Positions 28,575 through 37,983 of a stretch of 64,000 bases of DNA are shown here, piece by piece. The translations under genes and the position numbers were made by a program. The DNA lies in contig NZ_JAKRKC020000001.1 in the NCBI RefSeq assembly GCF_022664455.2, positions 186,001 through 250,000 of the forward strand, given 5' to 3'. This DNA comes from Actinomadura luzonensis. GTDB taxonomy: Bacteria > Actinomycetota > Actinomycetes > Streptosporangiales > Streptosporangiaceae. A model generated the notes under the pieces. It was not told the origin of the DNA and did no database searches. It saw only the letters and a list, made by a program, of their open reading frames with translations. Position 1 is the stretch's first letter, and each line of letters begins with the position of its first letter.

Positions 28575-28955
28575 ATGGCATTATCGCGTGATCGGAGCAG
28601 CCAAGACACGCAGTCCGACGATGCCGCTCCCCGTCGGCCGGCCGCAAGCATCACACCCATGCTCACCGAAGAGGTGAAAGAGTTGGTAGCGGGCAAGATT
28701 GACGTCGACCGTTATCTGGAGGAGGCAAATCTTCACGCCCGCGAACGGGCAGAACGAGAGATTGATGCCAGTTACACCAGACACGTCGCCCCGGTAACTC
28801 GCTGGCTCGCTTACTTCCTCATAATGACGGCGTTCCTGTACAGCATGATGGGGACGTATTTCCTGATAGAAGGGCCAGTCGCGCTCGGATTGGTGGCCAT
28901 CATCACGGCGCTGCCCTTCGCTGGAGGCGTTTGGCTCTCAGGGCGACGCAGATAA
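28575..28955 (+). CDS. small two-helix membrane protein
   Basis: This 126-residue protein has a disordered, charged N-terminus, an amphipathic stretch (EEVKELVAGKIDVDRYLEEA) and two membrane helices (about residues 74-120). No family is recognised. It begins three bases after the GAF-like gene stops and has CAGGAG upstream, so the two are one operon and probably one functional unit. The pair lies between two tRNA-Arg repeats and is island cargo. Confidence 0.55.
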   Translation: MALSRDRSSQDTQSDDAAPRRPAASITPMLTEEVKELVAGKIDVDRYLEEANLHARERAEREIDASYTRHVAPVTRWLAYFLIMTAFLYSMMGTYFLIEGPVALGLVAIITALPFAGGVWLSGRRR

Positions 28956-29180
28956 CGCTGTCTCGATGTGGCGACCGCACCGCACCCGGTACGCCGCACC
29001 GTCGGCACCTTCGCGGAACAGCCGCTCCGCCTTGCCGACCGTGGCGCCACTCGTGCCCGACGAGTTGATGCGCCAACCCCTCACCTCGACGCTTCTCGAT
29101 CATCCTCCCTGCCAAAATGGACAGAGGTAGCAAACGGGCACAAAACCCTGTGCTGAGGGCGGGGAAGGAGACATCTCTTC

Positions 29181-29612
29181 GTGGGAGCAAGCGAACAGGA
29201 TCCCGAGATCCCTGACCCACGAGTACGCGAGCGGACCACGGCCCGCCGCTATACCGCCGCCTACAAGGCCCGGATCCTGGAGGAGTACGACCAGCTGGAC
29301 AAGGCCGGCAAGGGTGCGTTGATGCGCAGGGAAGGCCTGTACTCCTCGTTGATCTCCAGTTGGCGGACCGCGCGGGACCACGGCGCGGAGCAGGCGCTGG
29401 CTCGCCCGGTCGGCCGCCCGAAGGCCGACCCGCGGGACAAGAAGATCGACGCGCTGCAGGCGGAGGTCGAGCGGCTGCGCGCCGAGCTCGGCAAGACCCG
29501 CCAGGTGATCGAGGTGCAGGGAAAGCTCTTCGCGCTGCTGGATCAGCTCGCCACCAGCAGCGAGACGCCGCCCCGCGTTACCGCAGGTCAAGAGCCCTCT
29601 TCTGCTGCTTGA
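29181..29612 (+). CDS. IS3-family OrfA-like transposase fragment
   Basis: This 143-residue product has the IS3 OrfA helix-turn-helix ([20 protein letters not shown], then [10 protein letters not shown]) and a leucine-zipper-like coil ([18 protein letters not shown]). The OrfB integrase frame that should follow is absent; the frame runs directly into repeat copy C. It is therefore an orphan piece of an insertion sequence, and could act only as a DNA-binding inhibitor if expressed. Confidence 0.75.
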   Translation: MGASEQDPEIPDPRVRERTTARRYTAAYKARILEEYDQLDKAGKGALMRREGLYSSLISSWRTARDHGAEQALARPVGRPKADPRDKKIDALQAEVERLRAELGKTRQVIEVQGKLFALLDQLATSSETPPRVTAGQEPSSAA

Positions 29613-29613
29613 G

Positions 29614-29785
29614 TGAAGCGCGCCCTGCAGGATTCGAACCTGCGACCGTCGGATTAGAAGCAAGATCCTTTAGTGTCGCGGGGTGTCATTTAAGGATAGC
29701 TCGTACCCCTTCCGCGCACATTGCGTGTCAGGCAGTGCCGGGCCCTGACGACACGTGACGGGGCGTACGAGCACGCACCGAGCAC
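29614..29785 (-). repeat. tRNA-Arg(UCU) 3'-half repeat, copy C
   Basis: This copy is the best preserved. On the minus strand CTTCTAATCC gives the UCU anticodon, followed by GGTCGCAGGTTCGAATCCTG and the acceptor 3' strand. The 5' half is missing. Similarity to copy A extends left of the tRNA end into a CCGCAGGTCA...TGCTG segment, and to copies A and B rightwards to about 29785. It is the right limit of the island. Confidence 0.8.
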
Positions 29786-30109
29786 GGCGAACACCCTATT
29801 CGATCGTTGCATAGTGGCTTGTCCGATCGAGTTCCGTACACAGAGCACGGGACCAAGACGTAGAGACGGTAGGCACTGTGCTCGATACGCGCTCCAACCT
29901 GCTGAACGACTCGTCAGGTGGCCCGTTGAGCAGAAGCGTAGCTTGCAACCTGCCCGGAGACGCACTCCGGCTTCACCAACAGTGAGCACACCAGTATCAC
30001 CGACCCGGACGAATCATCGACCTGAACATACGCTGACGAGACCGGCTCGGCGGCGTCCTCCACGAGTACTTACATGCCGCTTGACCAGTATGGATGGAAT
30101 TTTCGGCAG

Positions 30110-30655
30110 GCGCGGCGGCTATGGCCAGCGCCTCCAAGGCCGCCCGTACGCATTCGCCTGCCGGCTCCACCCGGTTCACATCCCGCACCGCGGAGATCAC
30201 ATGGGTGGAGTCGGTGCGCTGCTTGCCGCCCGCCGCCAGCAGGCCGCGCTCCTGCAGCGCCGACAGCAGCAGATCCAGCGGCTTCTCCTCCAACTCGTAG
30301 GCGATCACCCGAAAGCGGAACTCACTCAGCACGCTGGCATCGAAGCCGGGATCGTCCAGGCTTAGGCCGTGCGCGTACTTCCAGGTCAGATCGGTGGCCA
30401 CCGCCTCAGCGGCCTGCCGGTCGGTGAGGTTGCCCACCCGCTGCGGCACCGTGATCAACGCCAGGCGTCCCGGCGACCAGCCCGGCCTGCTCTCCCGCCC
30501 GAGGGCTCCTGCGAACGCCTCATCGGCGACACCTCGCCCAGCTCATCACGCACCCGCACCGGTAACGGCACCTGCCGCTTGCCTCGGTAGATGTCCCGGA
30601 TCGCCGCGGCGACCTCGGGCTCCGGCTCCGGCCACGGCATCGGCCGCATCGACAT
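30110..30655 (-). pseudogene. IS1182-family transposase fragment
   Basis: On the minus strand the IS1182 N-terminus (MSMRPMPWPEPEPEVAAAIR) and the following region (NLTDRQAAEAVATDLTWKYA, GLSLDDPGFDASVLSEFRFR, KQRTDSTHVISAVRDVNR) are clear. A frameshift near 30.46 kb separates them. Sequence after about residue 115 of the second part no longer matches, so the catalytic C-terminus is lost. Confidence 0.75.
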
Positions 30656-30781
30656 CGCCGCAGCCAGGACAAAGACAACGACGGTGGCTGCTGACACAAC
30701 GGGCATGATCAAAAAAAGACACCATCACACCACGAACCAGAGCCGCAATCCGAGTTAACCAGCAGAGTCGCACAGGTCACA

Positions 30782-30935
30782 GGCGGTCGCCGCGGCCATG
30801 GGCATCGAGGCCACCGGCGTGCCCGGCGCCGGGGCCGCGGGCGGCGTGGGCTACGCGGGCCTGACCATCCTGCGCGGCACGCTCCGTTCCGGCATCGGCC
30901 TGCTCCTGGACCTCGTCGGCGACTGGCTCACCTGA
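30782..30935 (+). pseudogene. glycerate kinase gene fragment
   Basis: One frame reads MGIEATGVPGAGAAGGVGYA then LRSGIGLLLDLVG and ends in a stop at about 30935. The P-G-A-G-A-A-G-G-x-G motif followed by LRxGIxLxLDLVG is typical of the glycerate kinase GckA/GlxK family. Only about 50 codons remain. It overlaps the 3' end of the phosphoglucose isomerase gene on the other strand. Confidence 0.6.
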
Positions 30936-32631
30936 CCCCGAAGCCACGACAGGACGCTGCTGTGCTGCCAGCGCGGACTCCCGGCACTTCGCCAGGACCG
31001 CTGGCTCGCCCTCTCAGGAGGCGGTATACGCCGACGAGTGCACGTACGACCTCGTCGACATGGCCCGCGTGCGAAGCCTCTGAAGTCAGCGCGGGCAACA
31101 GGTCGAGTGCCTTTTCCTTGCCGAGTTCGACGCCCCACTGGTCGAAGGAGTCGATGTCCCACAACGCGCCTTGGACGAACATGACGTGCTCGTATAAGGC
31201 CACCAGCTGACCAAGCGTGGACGGCGTCAGCCTGGGAGCGAGAATCACGGAAAGCGGCCGGTTACCTGGCACGACCTTGTGCGGAACCAGGGCGGCGGGG
31301 ACACCCTCTTCGCTGTTCTCCTCGGCGCTCTTGCCGAAGGCGAGTGTCCAGACCTGCGCGAGCATGTTCGCGAAGAGCAGGTCGTGCATGTTCCCCAGGT
31401 CGGCATACGGCTCGGCGAAACCGATGAAGTCGGCGGGAATGGTCCTGGTGCCCTGATGCAGAAGCTGGAAGAACGCGTGCTGGCCATTGGTCCCGGGTTC
31501 GCCCCAGAAGACCTCCCCCGTGTTCAGTCTCACCGGTGTGCCGTCGCCCCGCACGGACTTGCCGTTCGACTCCATCATGAGCTGCTGCAGGTATGCGGGC
31601 AACCTGTGCAGACGCCGGCTGTACGGCAGGATCGCACGGGTCTGCGCGTCGAAGAAGTTCGTGTACCAGATGCCGAGCAGGCCCATGAGCACCGGCATGT
31701 TCTGCCGAAACGGCGCAGTACGGAAATGCTCGTCGATCGTGTGGAACCCGTTCAGCAGCTCGTGAAATCGCTCGGCGCCGATGGCCGTCATCAAGGAGAG
31801 GCCGACGGAGCCGCAGAACGAGAGTCGTCCGCCGGCCCAGCTCCATATGCCGAAGACGTTGGCGGGGTCGATGCCGAATCGTTCGGCCTTCGCCACGTTC
31901 GTCGAGGCGGCCACGAAGTGCCGCGAGACCGCCGCCTCGCCCAACGCGTTCGTCAGCCATTTCCTGGCGGCGGTGGCGTTGGCCACGGTCTCCAGCGTGT
32001 CGAAGCTCTTGGAACTGATGACGAAGAGCGTGGCCGCCGGATCCAGCCCCGCCAAGGCGTTACGCAGGTCTGCCGGGTCGACATTGGACACGAATTGGAC
32101 GTCGATCCCCGCGTCGGCGTAATCGCGCAAAGCCTCGTAGGCCATGGCGGGTCCCAGGTCGGAGCCGCCGATCCCGATGTTGACGACGGTCGCGACAGGT
32201 TCGCCCGTCGCGCCTCGCCACTGCTTCGTCCGCACCCGGCCGGTGAAGTCGCCCATCCGCCGGAGCACGGCGTGCACGTCGCCCACCACGTCCTGGCCGT
32301 CCACGACGAGTTCGGCTCCCGCGGGAAGGCGCAGGGCCACGTGCAACGCGGGCCGATCCTCGGTGAGATTGACACGGTCGCCGTTGAACATGGCGTCGAT
32401 CCGCTTCCGCAGCCCTGCCTCCTCGGCCAGCCGCACCAGACATTCGACGGTCTCCGCCGTCACCCAATGCTTGGAATAGTCCAGGTACAGGTCTCCTGCC
32501 GTCAGGCTCATCCGCTCGGCCCGCCCTGGATCGGCGGCGAACAACTCGCGCAGATGCCGGCCGGTCAGGTCCGCGTGCTGCGCGCGCAACGATTCCCACG
32601 CGGGCAGCGCGGTGATATCGCGCAACGCCAT
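30928..32631 (-). CDS. pgi: phosphoglucose-isomerase-like enzyme
   Basis: This 567-residue protein is a glucose-6-phosphate isomerase homologue of normal length. Phosphate-binding ([10 protein letters not shown]), the PGI signature region ([20 protein letters not shown]), the catalytic Glu ([10 protein letters not shown]), His ([14 protein letters not shown]) and Lys ([10 protein letters not shown]) are all present. Several normally fixed positions differ, for example SFDTLET for TFTTQET and WSWAGGRLS for WDWVGGRYS. The C-terminal 35 residues are an unusual low-complexity tail. It is divergent from the DUF4037 gene and marks the left edge of the phosphonate cluster. It may isomerise a phosphonate sugar analogue, or be a spare or resistant housekeeping copy. 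Confidence 0.85.
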   Translation of the reverse strand: MALRDITALPAWESLRAQHADLTGRHLRELFAADPGRAERMSLTAGDLYLDYSKHWVTAETVECLVRLAEEAGLRKRIDAMFNGDRVNLTEDRPALHVALRLPAGAELVVDGQDVVGDVHAVLRRMGDFTGRVRTKQWRGATGEPVATVVNIGIGGSDLGPAMAYEALRDYADAGIDVQFVSNVDPADLRNALAGLDPAATLFVISSKSFDTLETVANATAARKWLTNALGEAAVSRHFVAASTNVAKAERFGIDPANVFGIWSWAGGRLSFCGSVGLSLMTAIGAERFHELLNGFHTIDEHFRTAPFRQNMPVLMGLLGIWYTNFFDAQTRAILPYSRRLHRLPAYLQQLMMESNGKSVRGDGTPVRLNTGEVFWGEPGTNGQHAFFQLLHQGTRTIPADFIGFAEPYADLGNMHDLLFANMLAQVWTLAFGKSAEENSEEGVPAALVPHKVVPGNRPLSVILAPRLTPSTLGQLVALYEHVMFVQGALWDIDSFDQWGVELGKEKALDLLPALTSEASHAGHVDEVVRALVGVYRLLRGRASGPGEVPGVRAGSTAASCRGFGVR

Positions 32632-32839
32632 GCCATCCCCGTTCTCCTGCTTGCGTGCCCGCTCTTATTTCAAGATCCTGCCAAGGCCGGCACAGGCATT
32701 TCAGTGGCCATTACCGCTGGTTGACGCCGGCGAGCATAGCCGCGACACCTGTGCCGGACAAGGCTTGCGTGAATAATGTGCCCCTTGTAAGTTCCGAGTA
32801 GTCGCCGGGACAGCCGTATTGCATTTCGAGGGGTCGCCA

Positions 32840-33934
32840 TTGATCAGCGAAGACGCCGCGTTCGTCCCCGGCCGGCTGCTCGCCGAGCAATTCTATGTGG
32901 CGGTCGTCCGCCCGATTCTCGCCAAGGGATTTCCCCATCTGTCGCACGCGGCCGCGCTGCTCGGCCGCGGCTCGGACGTGCTCGGCCACGACACGCCACG
33001 CTCGATGGATCACGACTGGGGGCCACGGCTTCAGCTCTTCCTTCAGGCCACGGACCAGGGGCACAGGAGAGCCGTCCATGAGTATTTGGCCGACCATCTG
33101 CCGAACAGCTTCCGCGGCTTTCCGACGAACTTCGCGGCACGCACCTCGGTCACGCGAAAATTGCGACACACGACCGGGCCGATCGACCATGGCGTAGAAG
33201 TGCTGAGCCTGGATGAATGGCTGCGGGAAAGTCTGGGGTTCGATCCCCGGCATGCAGTGGATCTCATCGACTGGCTGGCCACACCGACCCAGCGCCTGGC
33301 CGAATTCACCACCGGCAGAGTGTTCCACGACGGGCTCGGCGATCTCACAGCAGCCCGTCAGGCGCTCCTTTGGTATCCCACCGACGTGTGGCGTTACGTG
33401 CTGGCCTGCCAATGGACGCGGATCGCCCGGGAGGAGGCCTTCGGCGCCCGGTGCGCGGAGGCGGGCGACGACTTGGGGGCGGCGCTGATCACGGGACGCC
33501 TCGTCCGGGAGCTGATGCGCCTCCAGCTGCTGATGCGGCGGCGCTACCCCCCTTACAGCAAATGGCTGGGCAGCGCGGTGCGGGAGTCGCCGGTCGACGA
33601 GGTCGCTCTGTCGGCCTGGACGTCCGCCATGGCGGGCCGCTCCTGGGAAGAGAAGGAGGAGCAGCTCAACAAGGCGTACCGGCAGGCGGCCGAGGTGCAC
33701 AATTCGCTGGGCCTCACGCCGCCGCTGGACCCCGAACCGCGCCCGTTCAACGATCGGCCGTATGCGATCCTCGTGGCCGGGCGGTTCGCCGACGCGCTCG
33801 TCGCCGGCATCGACGACGTCCGGATCCGCCGGCTGCCGCCGCTGGGCGCCATTGACCAGTTCACCGATTGCCGGGACGTCAACACCGACCTCGCCACCGC
33901 CCGTCGCATCACGCGCGCGGCATTGGAACTGTAA
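32840..33934 (+). CDS. DUF4037 nucleotidyltransferase-fold protein
   Basis: This 364-residue protein fits the DUF4037 family. The N-terminal half carries a nucleotidyltransferase-like active site, LLGRGSDVLGHDTPRSMDHD with a D-x-D, and the C-terminal half is helical. I place the start at the TTG 32840 because GAGGGG lies seven bases upstream. Family members are often near antibiotic-resistance-type genes and may nucleotidylate small molecules. Within this cluster it is one of three nucleotidyltransferase-fold proteins. The direction is away from pgi, with a 200-base divergent promoter region between them. Confidence 0.7.
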   Translation: MISEDAAFVPGRLLAEQFYVAVVRPILAKGFPHLSHAAALLGRGSDVLGHDTPRSMDHDWGPRLQLFLQATDQGHRRAVHEYLADHLPNSFRGFPTNFAARTSVTRKLRHTTGPIDHGVEVLSLDEWLRESLGFDPRHAVDLIDWLATPTQRLAEFTTGRVFHDGLGDLTAARQALLWYPTDVWRYVLACQWTRIAREEAFGARCAEAGDDLGAALITGRLVRELMRLQLLMRRRYPPYSKWLGSAVRESPVDEVALSAWTSAMAGRSWEEKEEQLNKAYRQAAEVHNSLGLTPPLDPEPRPFNDRPYAILVAGRFADALVAGIDDVRIRRLPPLGAIDQFTDCRDVNTDLATARRITRAALEL

Positions 33935-34058
33935 CGGCGGCCGGGGCCGCGAAAAAGGCGTTTCCTTGACATCGTCGCGCACCTTCTGGTCTCATGACGT
34001 GGCGCGAATCACGGACCACCTGAATATGTCGGTCGCTCCGTTGTCGCCGTTTTCGCAT

Positions 34059-34094
34059 GCGCACGCCTCCCAGAGGCGTGCGTTTCGTTTTCCA
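34059..34094 (+). terminator. rho-independent terminator after the DUF4037 gene
   Basis: GCACGCCT-CCCAG-AGGCGTGC forms an 8-bp stem with a 5-base loop, followed by GTTTCGTTTTCC. It lies 125 bases after the DUF4037 stop. The rest of the 346-base gap to the next gene holds two TTGACA hexamers (about 33966 and 34126) but no good matching -10 boxes. Confidence 0.65.
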
Positions 34095-34280
34095 CGTGTC
34101 CGCCCAATGGCCGCATTTAGACGATCTTGACAATGAGAATCACCTGTGGCGAGATTGGCGATGCGCCGCGCACTTAGCACGACGCCGACCATCCGATATC
34201 ACTCGCGAATTACCGCGCCTCGACCAACAGGCTTTCTCGTATTCGGAGGAGAAATTGTCACGTCGACGTGAGGACGTTTC

Positions 34281-35390
34281 GTGGCGTCCGGGCTGAGTTC
34301 TCGTGCGGGCAGTGCCGCACGTCAGCGGAACGGCTCGGCGGGGCCGTGTCGCGTGCTGCCTCGCCTGGCTGACGCCGTCATGACCGGCAAGCCGCCCGCG
34401 ACCGTACGCCAATGGCTGGACGCGGCCCGGTCGGCACGTGAACTGGTCCCGGACGGGTGCGGCGCGCTGGTGCCGGCGACGGCATGGGATTGGCAACCTG
34501 CCGCCCGTCATTGGGAAGGCTGGAGCAAAGTCGGCTTCATCCCCTTCCGAGGTAAGCCCGTTGTCCTCTCTTCCGCACGGCGGCGAGCGCTCGCCGCGGT
34601 CTTCGAGGCTCTCGACGATCTGCCGGAACTGCGCTGCGTCCCGAGCCGGCTCGGCCCTGACATGCTCTTCACTCTGTATCTTCCCGACGCGACCGATCTC
34701 CGGGAGCTGATGAGCGAAAGGCCGGCCGCCGTCCACGACCACGGGCTCGCCTGGCTGGCTCGCGCGGCCACGGTGGACACCGTTCTTCGCGCGGCCCTGA
34801 AAGAAGCCGGGGTGACCGCCACGCCGTTTCCCGTCGCGGATCGTTACCGCGACGCGGTCGCTGCGCTCGAACGACTCCTGGGGCCGACCGGCTTGCCGCC
34901 CACGCTGCCGCGAGCAGCCCTGTCGTCGGAATCGCTGCTCTTCTGGGACCCGAAGGCGGCCAATTTCATCGTGCCATCGGCGCGGCGTGACGCCTTGGGC
35001 GAGCCGGATGGTCCGCTCCCCTACAAAATCGACCTCGATCTGATGTTCTACGAATGCCCGCTGTCGTTGCAGATTCTTCTCGTGTTGTTCGTGTTCCCGG
35101 TGGCCTCGTGGCAGGAGGACAACCGCTCGGGGGAATTCGGCGACCTGCTCCTGCTGGCCCATCGAACGGGCGCGCGGCTCGGCGTCACAGGCGAGGCGAT
35201 CGACGGCATGCTGGTCTACCACCTGGTCCGCAATTTCGTGTCGGCCGCCGCCGACCCGTCGGCCTACGGCATGGCCAAAGCGCGGGCGCTGGCGCCGCTC
35301 CTCATCGAGGCATCGGACCGGGCTCTCCTGACAGGTCTCAAGAAGCCGGCCCATGAGCGACTGCGAAAGTGGGTCACGAATGGCGGCTGA
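34281..35390 (+). CDS. kinase-fold (APH-like) protein
   Basis: This 369-residue protein is not a close match to a family I know, but it has kinase-like motifs. LFWDPKAANFIVPSA resembles the aminoglycoside-phosphotransferase catalytic loop (D-x-x-x-x-N) and PYKIDLDLMFYEC the metal-binding DFG-equivalent. The GTG at 34281 has GAGGA upstream. An alternative ATG lies 33 codons in. Its 3' end overlaps the 3' end of the phosphatase-like gene by 17 bases. It could phosphorylate a pathway intermediate, or the product for self-protection as phosphonate kinases do in other clusters. Confidence 0.5.
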   Translation: MASGLSSRAGSAARQRNGSAGPCRVLPRLADAVMTGKPPATVRQWLDAARSARELVPDGCGALVPATAWDWQPAARHWEGWSKVGFIPFRGKPVVLSSARRRALAAVFEALDDLPELRCVPSRLGPDMLFTLYLPDATDLRELMSERPAAVHDHGLAWLARAATVDTVLRAALKEAGVTATPFPVADRYRDAVAALERLLGPTGLPPTLPRAALSSESLLFWDPKAANFIVPSARRDALGEPDGPLPYKIDLDLMFYECPLSLQILLVLFVFPVASWQEDNRSGEFGDLLLLAHRTGARLGVTGEAIDGMLVYHLVRNFVSAAADPSAYGMAKARALAPLLIEASDRALLTGLKKPAHERLRKWVTNGG

Positions 35391-36210
35391 CGAGGTCCAG
35401 ATCCCGCAGGCACGGCACATCGCAGACCATCATGCCGCCACCGCGACCGGACCATGGGGCGCCGTCCAGGTCGAGAGGAGCAAGACCGGCCTCCGCGCAC
35501 ACCACGAGCCCCGCCGTGGTGCCCCAGTCCTGGACCACCCGATTCTCCTCTGCCAGCCATTTGACCAGGGCGTGCCGGCTCCCCATCGCCAGCAGGCAGA
35601 GTTTGAGCGAGGTGGATTCCATGCGCTCGACCACATAACCCGAGCTCTCCAGGCGGCCCACCACCCGCGCGACCGACGGCCGGCCAAGGTGTTGAACCTT
35701 GACCACCACCACGCGCGGGCCGGTGGTCACGCTCCGGTCGAGAAGGCGGTCGTTCTCCCAGGCGCCGTGTCCGGCCAGGGCGGAGAACAGTCTGCGCCGC
35801 GCCGGTTCGTAGATCACGCCGATGATCGGGCGTCCGTCCAGCCGGATGGCCACCGTGCTGGCGTACGTCGCGCTTCCCCGCAAATAGCTCGCCGATCCGT
35901 CGAGCGGATCGAGGACGAGGCTGAGCCGGCCCTCCCCCTTGATGATTCGGCCGACCCTGTTGAAGTACTCCTCCGCCAGAATCTCGCACGGACCGAACGC
36001 GTCACCGATCAACTGCAACATTCGCTGTTCGAGGTGCCACTCGACATCTCGAAGAGCCGACGGATCGGACCTGATCTCATCCTGGCGGCCGGTCAAGGAA
36101 TCTGCCTCGGCACAGAACCTTCCGAGGAAATCCCCGAACGCTCCGCTGTCGATGGGACTGGGCGCCCTGTCAAGCCATCCCGGTTCCACGGAAACCCCAA
36201 TCCCCGCCAT
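35374..36210 (-). CDS. inositol-monophosphatase-like phosphatase
   Basis: This roughly 278-residue protein belongs to the IMPase/CysQ metal-dependent phosphatase family. The EE pair (EILAEEYF), the DPLDGSASYL motif (family D-P-x-D-G-T/S-x-x-F) and the second metal site (VVQDWGTTAGLVVCAEAG) are present. The start is uncertain; the ATG at 36210 gives the usual family length and lies 19 bases from the divergent aconitase-large start. It might remove a phosphate from a sugar or inositol phosphate, or hydrolyse a 3'-phosphoadenosine compound. Confidence 0.75.
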   Translation of the reverse strand: MAGIGVSVEPGWLDRAPSPIDSGAFGDFLGRFCAEADSLTGRQDEIRSDPSALRDVEWHLEQRMLQLIGDAFGPCEILAEEYFNRVGRIIKGEGRLSLVLDPLDGSASYLRGSATYASTVAIRLDGRPIIGVIYEPARRRLFSALAGHGAWENDRLLDRSVTTGPRVVVVKVQHLGRPSVARVVGRLESSGYVVERMESTSLKLCLLAMGSRHALVKWLAEENRVVQDWGTTAGLVVCAEAGLAPLDLDGAPWSGRGGGMMVCDVPCLRDLDLVSRHS

Positions 36211-36229
36211 CAGGTAGCAGGAGGAGTAT

Positions 36230-37486
36230 ATGTCTGGCCTTACCGCAGTCGAGAGAATACTGAGCCGTCGGGTCGGCCGGGAGGTGAGAGCCGGCGACCT
36301 GGTCGTGTCCCCGGTCGACCTGGTGATGGCCCAGGACGGCAACGCCCCGTTGGCCATTCGGCTGCTGACCGAGGAGTTGCACGCGGACACCACGTTCGAC
36401 GCCGACAAAGTGGTGCTCGTCATCGACCATTGCGGCCCCAGCCCTAATGACGGCGCCTCGAATCTTCAGCGCATGATGCGGCGATTCTGCGAAGAACAGG
36501 GCGCCCGCCTCTTCGACATCGGCTCGGGCATCTCGCACGTGGTGCTCCCCGAGGCGGGATTGGCCGTGCCAGGGACGTTCGTGGTCGGCTCGGACAGCCA
36601 CTCCGTCGCGTACGGTGCGCTCAACTGCCTCGGCACCGGGATGGGTTCGACCGACATCGCCGCCGCCATGTATTCCGGAAAGACCTGGCTCAGGGTGCCG
36701 GCGAGCTACCAGGTGAATCTGACCGGCCGATTGCCCGCGGACACGGCGCCCAAGGACCTGGCACTCGAACTCATTCGCAGGGTCGGTGTGGCTGGCGCCA
36801 CCTACATGTGCCTCGAAATCGGCGGCCCGGGATTGGCGAGTCTCAGCGTCGACGCGCGCCTGACCATTTGCAGCATGGCCATCGAAATGGGCGCGAAAAC
36901 CGCGCTGATGCCTTGCGACGAACTGGTCCGAGATTACCTGTCGAGCCGTTCTCTCCCGGCCGGTGCGCCGCAGTGGGCCGATTCGGACGCGTCCTATGAG
37001 AAGACCATCGACATCGACCTCTCCGAGGTAGGCCCCCTTGTGGCTCTGCCGCACGACCTCACGCGCATCGTCCCCGTAGATTCCCTGAATCTGCCCGTTC
37101 AGCAGGCATTTGTCGGCACCTGCACGAACAGCCGCCTTGAGGATCTGCGCGCGGCCGCCGGAATCCTCCGGCAGCGGCGAATTCATCCCAGGGTGCGGAT
37201 GATCGTCACTCCCGGGTCGCGCGAGGTCTATCTCGAAGCGCTCCGCGAGGGCGTCATCGAGACGTTCGTCCAGGCGGGCGCGGTCGTCACTCCACCCGGT
37301 TGCGGGCCATGCGTGGGCACCCACATGGGCATCCCGGCGGACGACGAGACGGTGATCTCCACCGCCAACCGAAACTTCCGCGGGCGCATGGGCAACCGGA
37401 ACGCGTCCATCGTTCTCGGCTCACCCGAGACCGTCGCCGCCTCGGCGGTCCTCGGCCGGGTCGCGAGCGCGGGGAGCCTGTCATGA
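36230..37486 (+). CDS. aconitase/isopropylmalate isomerase-type large subunit
   Basis: This 418-residue protein matches LeuC/HacA-type large subunits. The three cluster cysteines lie in VGTCTNSRLEDL and PPGCGPCVGTHMG; the N-terminus has VDLVMAQDGNAPLA and FVVGSDSHSVAYGALNCLGT. It should hold a [4Fe-4S] cluster and, with the small subunit, isomerise a substituted malate. Beside a homocitrate-synthase-like enzyme and PEP mutase, the expected substrate is 2-phosphonomethylmalate. AGGAGGAG is located just before the ATG. It is the first gene of the long rightward operon. Confidence 0.9.
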   Translation: MSGLTAVERILSRRVGREVRAGDLVVSPVDLVMAQDGNAPLAIRLLTEELHADTTFDADKVVLVIDHCGPSPNDGASNLQRMMRRFCEEQGARLFDIGSGISHVVLPEAGLAVPGTFVVGSDSHSVAYGALNCLGTGMGSTDIAAAMYSGKTWLRVPASYQVNLTGRLPADTAPKDLALELIRRVGVAGATYMCLEIGGPGLASLSVDARLTICSMAIEMGAKTALMPCDELVRDYLSSRSLPAGAPQWADSDASYEKTIDIDLSEVGPLVALPHDLTRIVPVDSLNLPVQQAFVGTCTNSRLEDLRAAAGILRQRRIHPRVRMIVTPGSREVYLEALREGVIETFVQAGAVVTPPGCGPCVGTHMGIPADDETVISTANRNFRGRMGNRNASIVLGSPETVAASAVLGRVASAGSLS

Positions 37487-37983
37487 GCGATGGCACGCTG
37501 CGGGGACACGCGCACGTCTTTCCCGCAAACGTGAACACCGACGACATCATCGCCGGCAAGTACAAACACCGCACCATCGACCTCGACGAACTTCTCCCGC
37601 ACGTCATGGAGAACATCCGGCCGGGCTTCGTCGACCAGGTCAAGCCCGGTGACTTCGTCATCGCCGGACACAACTTCGGCTGTGGGTCATCGCGAGAACA
37701 GGCGCCCGCGCTGCTGCGTCACCTCGGGCTGTCCGCCGTGGTGGCGCCGTCCTTCGCCCGGATCTTCTTCCGCAACGCCATCAACATCGGGCTGCGGTTG
37801 ATCGAGGGACCCACGGACGGCATCGAAGCGGGCGACGCCCTCGAATTCGACCCCGGTCGCTCCGTGCTCCGCGCGACGAACAAGGACTGGTCGATGAGCA
37901 CGCCGAACCTGCCTCCTGAGCTTCAGCAGCTCATCGAAGCCGGAGGACTGCTCGCCCACGTGAAGGCGGGCGGGTTCAGATGA
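37483..37983 (+). CDS. aconitase/isopropylmalate isomerase-type small subunit
   Basis: This 166-residue LeuD-type swivel subunit carries the family sequence FPANVNTDDIIAGKY near the N-terminus and AGHNFGCGSSREQAPALL in the middle. Both are substrate-carboxylate-binding motifs. The ATG overlaps the stop of the large subunit and its stop overlaps the next gene, so the three are translationally coupled. FR-900098 clusters use a single-chain aconitase here, whereas pantaphos uses split subunits as seen in this window. Confidence 0.9.
   Translation: MSDGTLRGHAHVFPANVNTDDIIAGKYKHRTIDLDELLPHVMENIRPGFVDQVKPGDFVIAGHNFGCGSSREQAPALLRHLGLSAVVAPSFARIFFRNAINIGLRLIEGPTDGIEAGDALEFDPGRSVLRATNKDWSMSTPNLPPELQQLIEAGGLLAHVKAGGFR

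Noticed and set aside
29615..29758. Open frame with the peptide ARPAGFEPATVGLEARS
   Set aside because: This is the well-known false protein made by reading a tRNA-Arg gene antisense; here it is the tRNA 3' half in repeat copy C.
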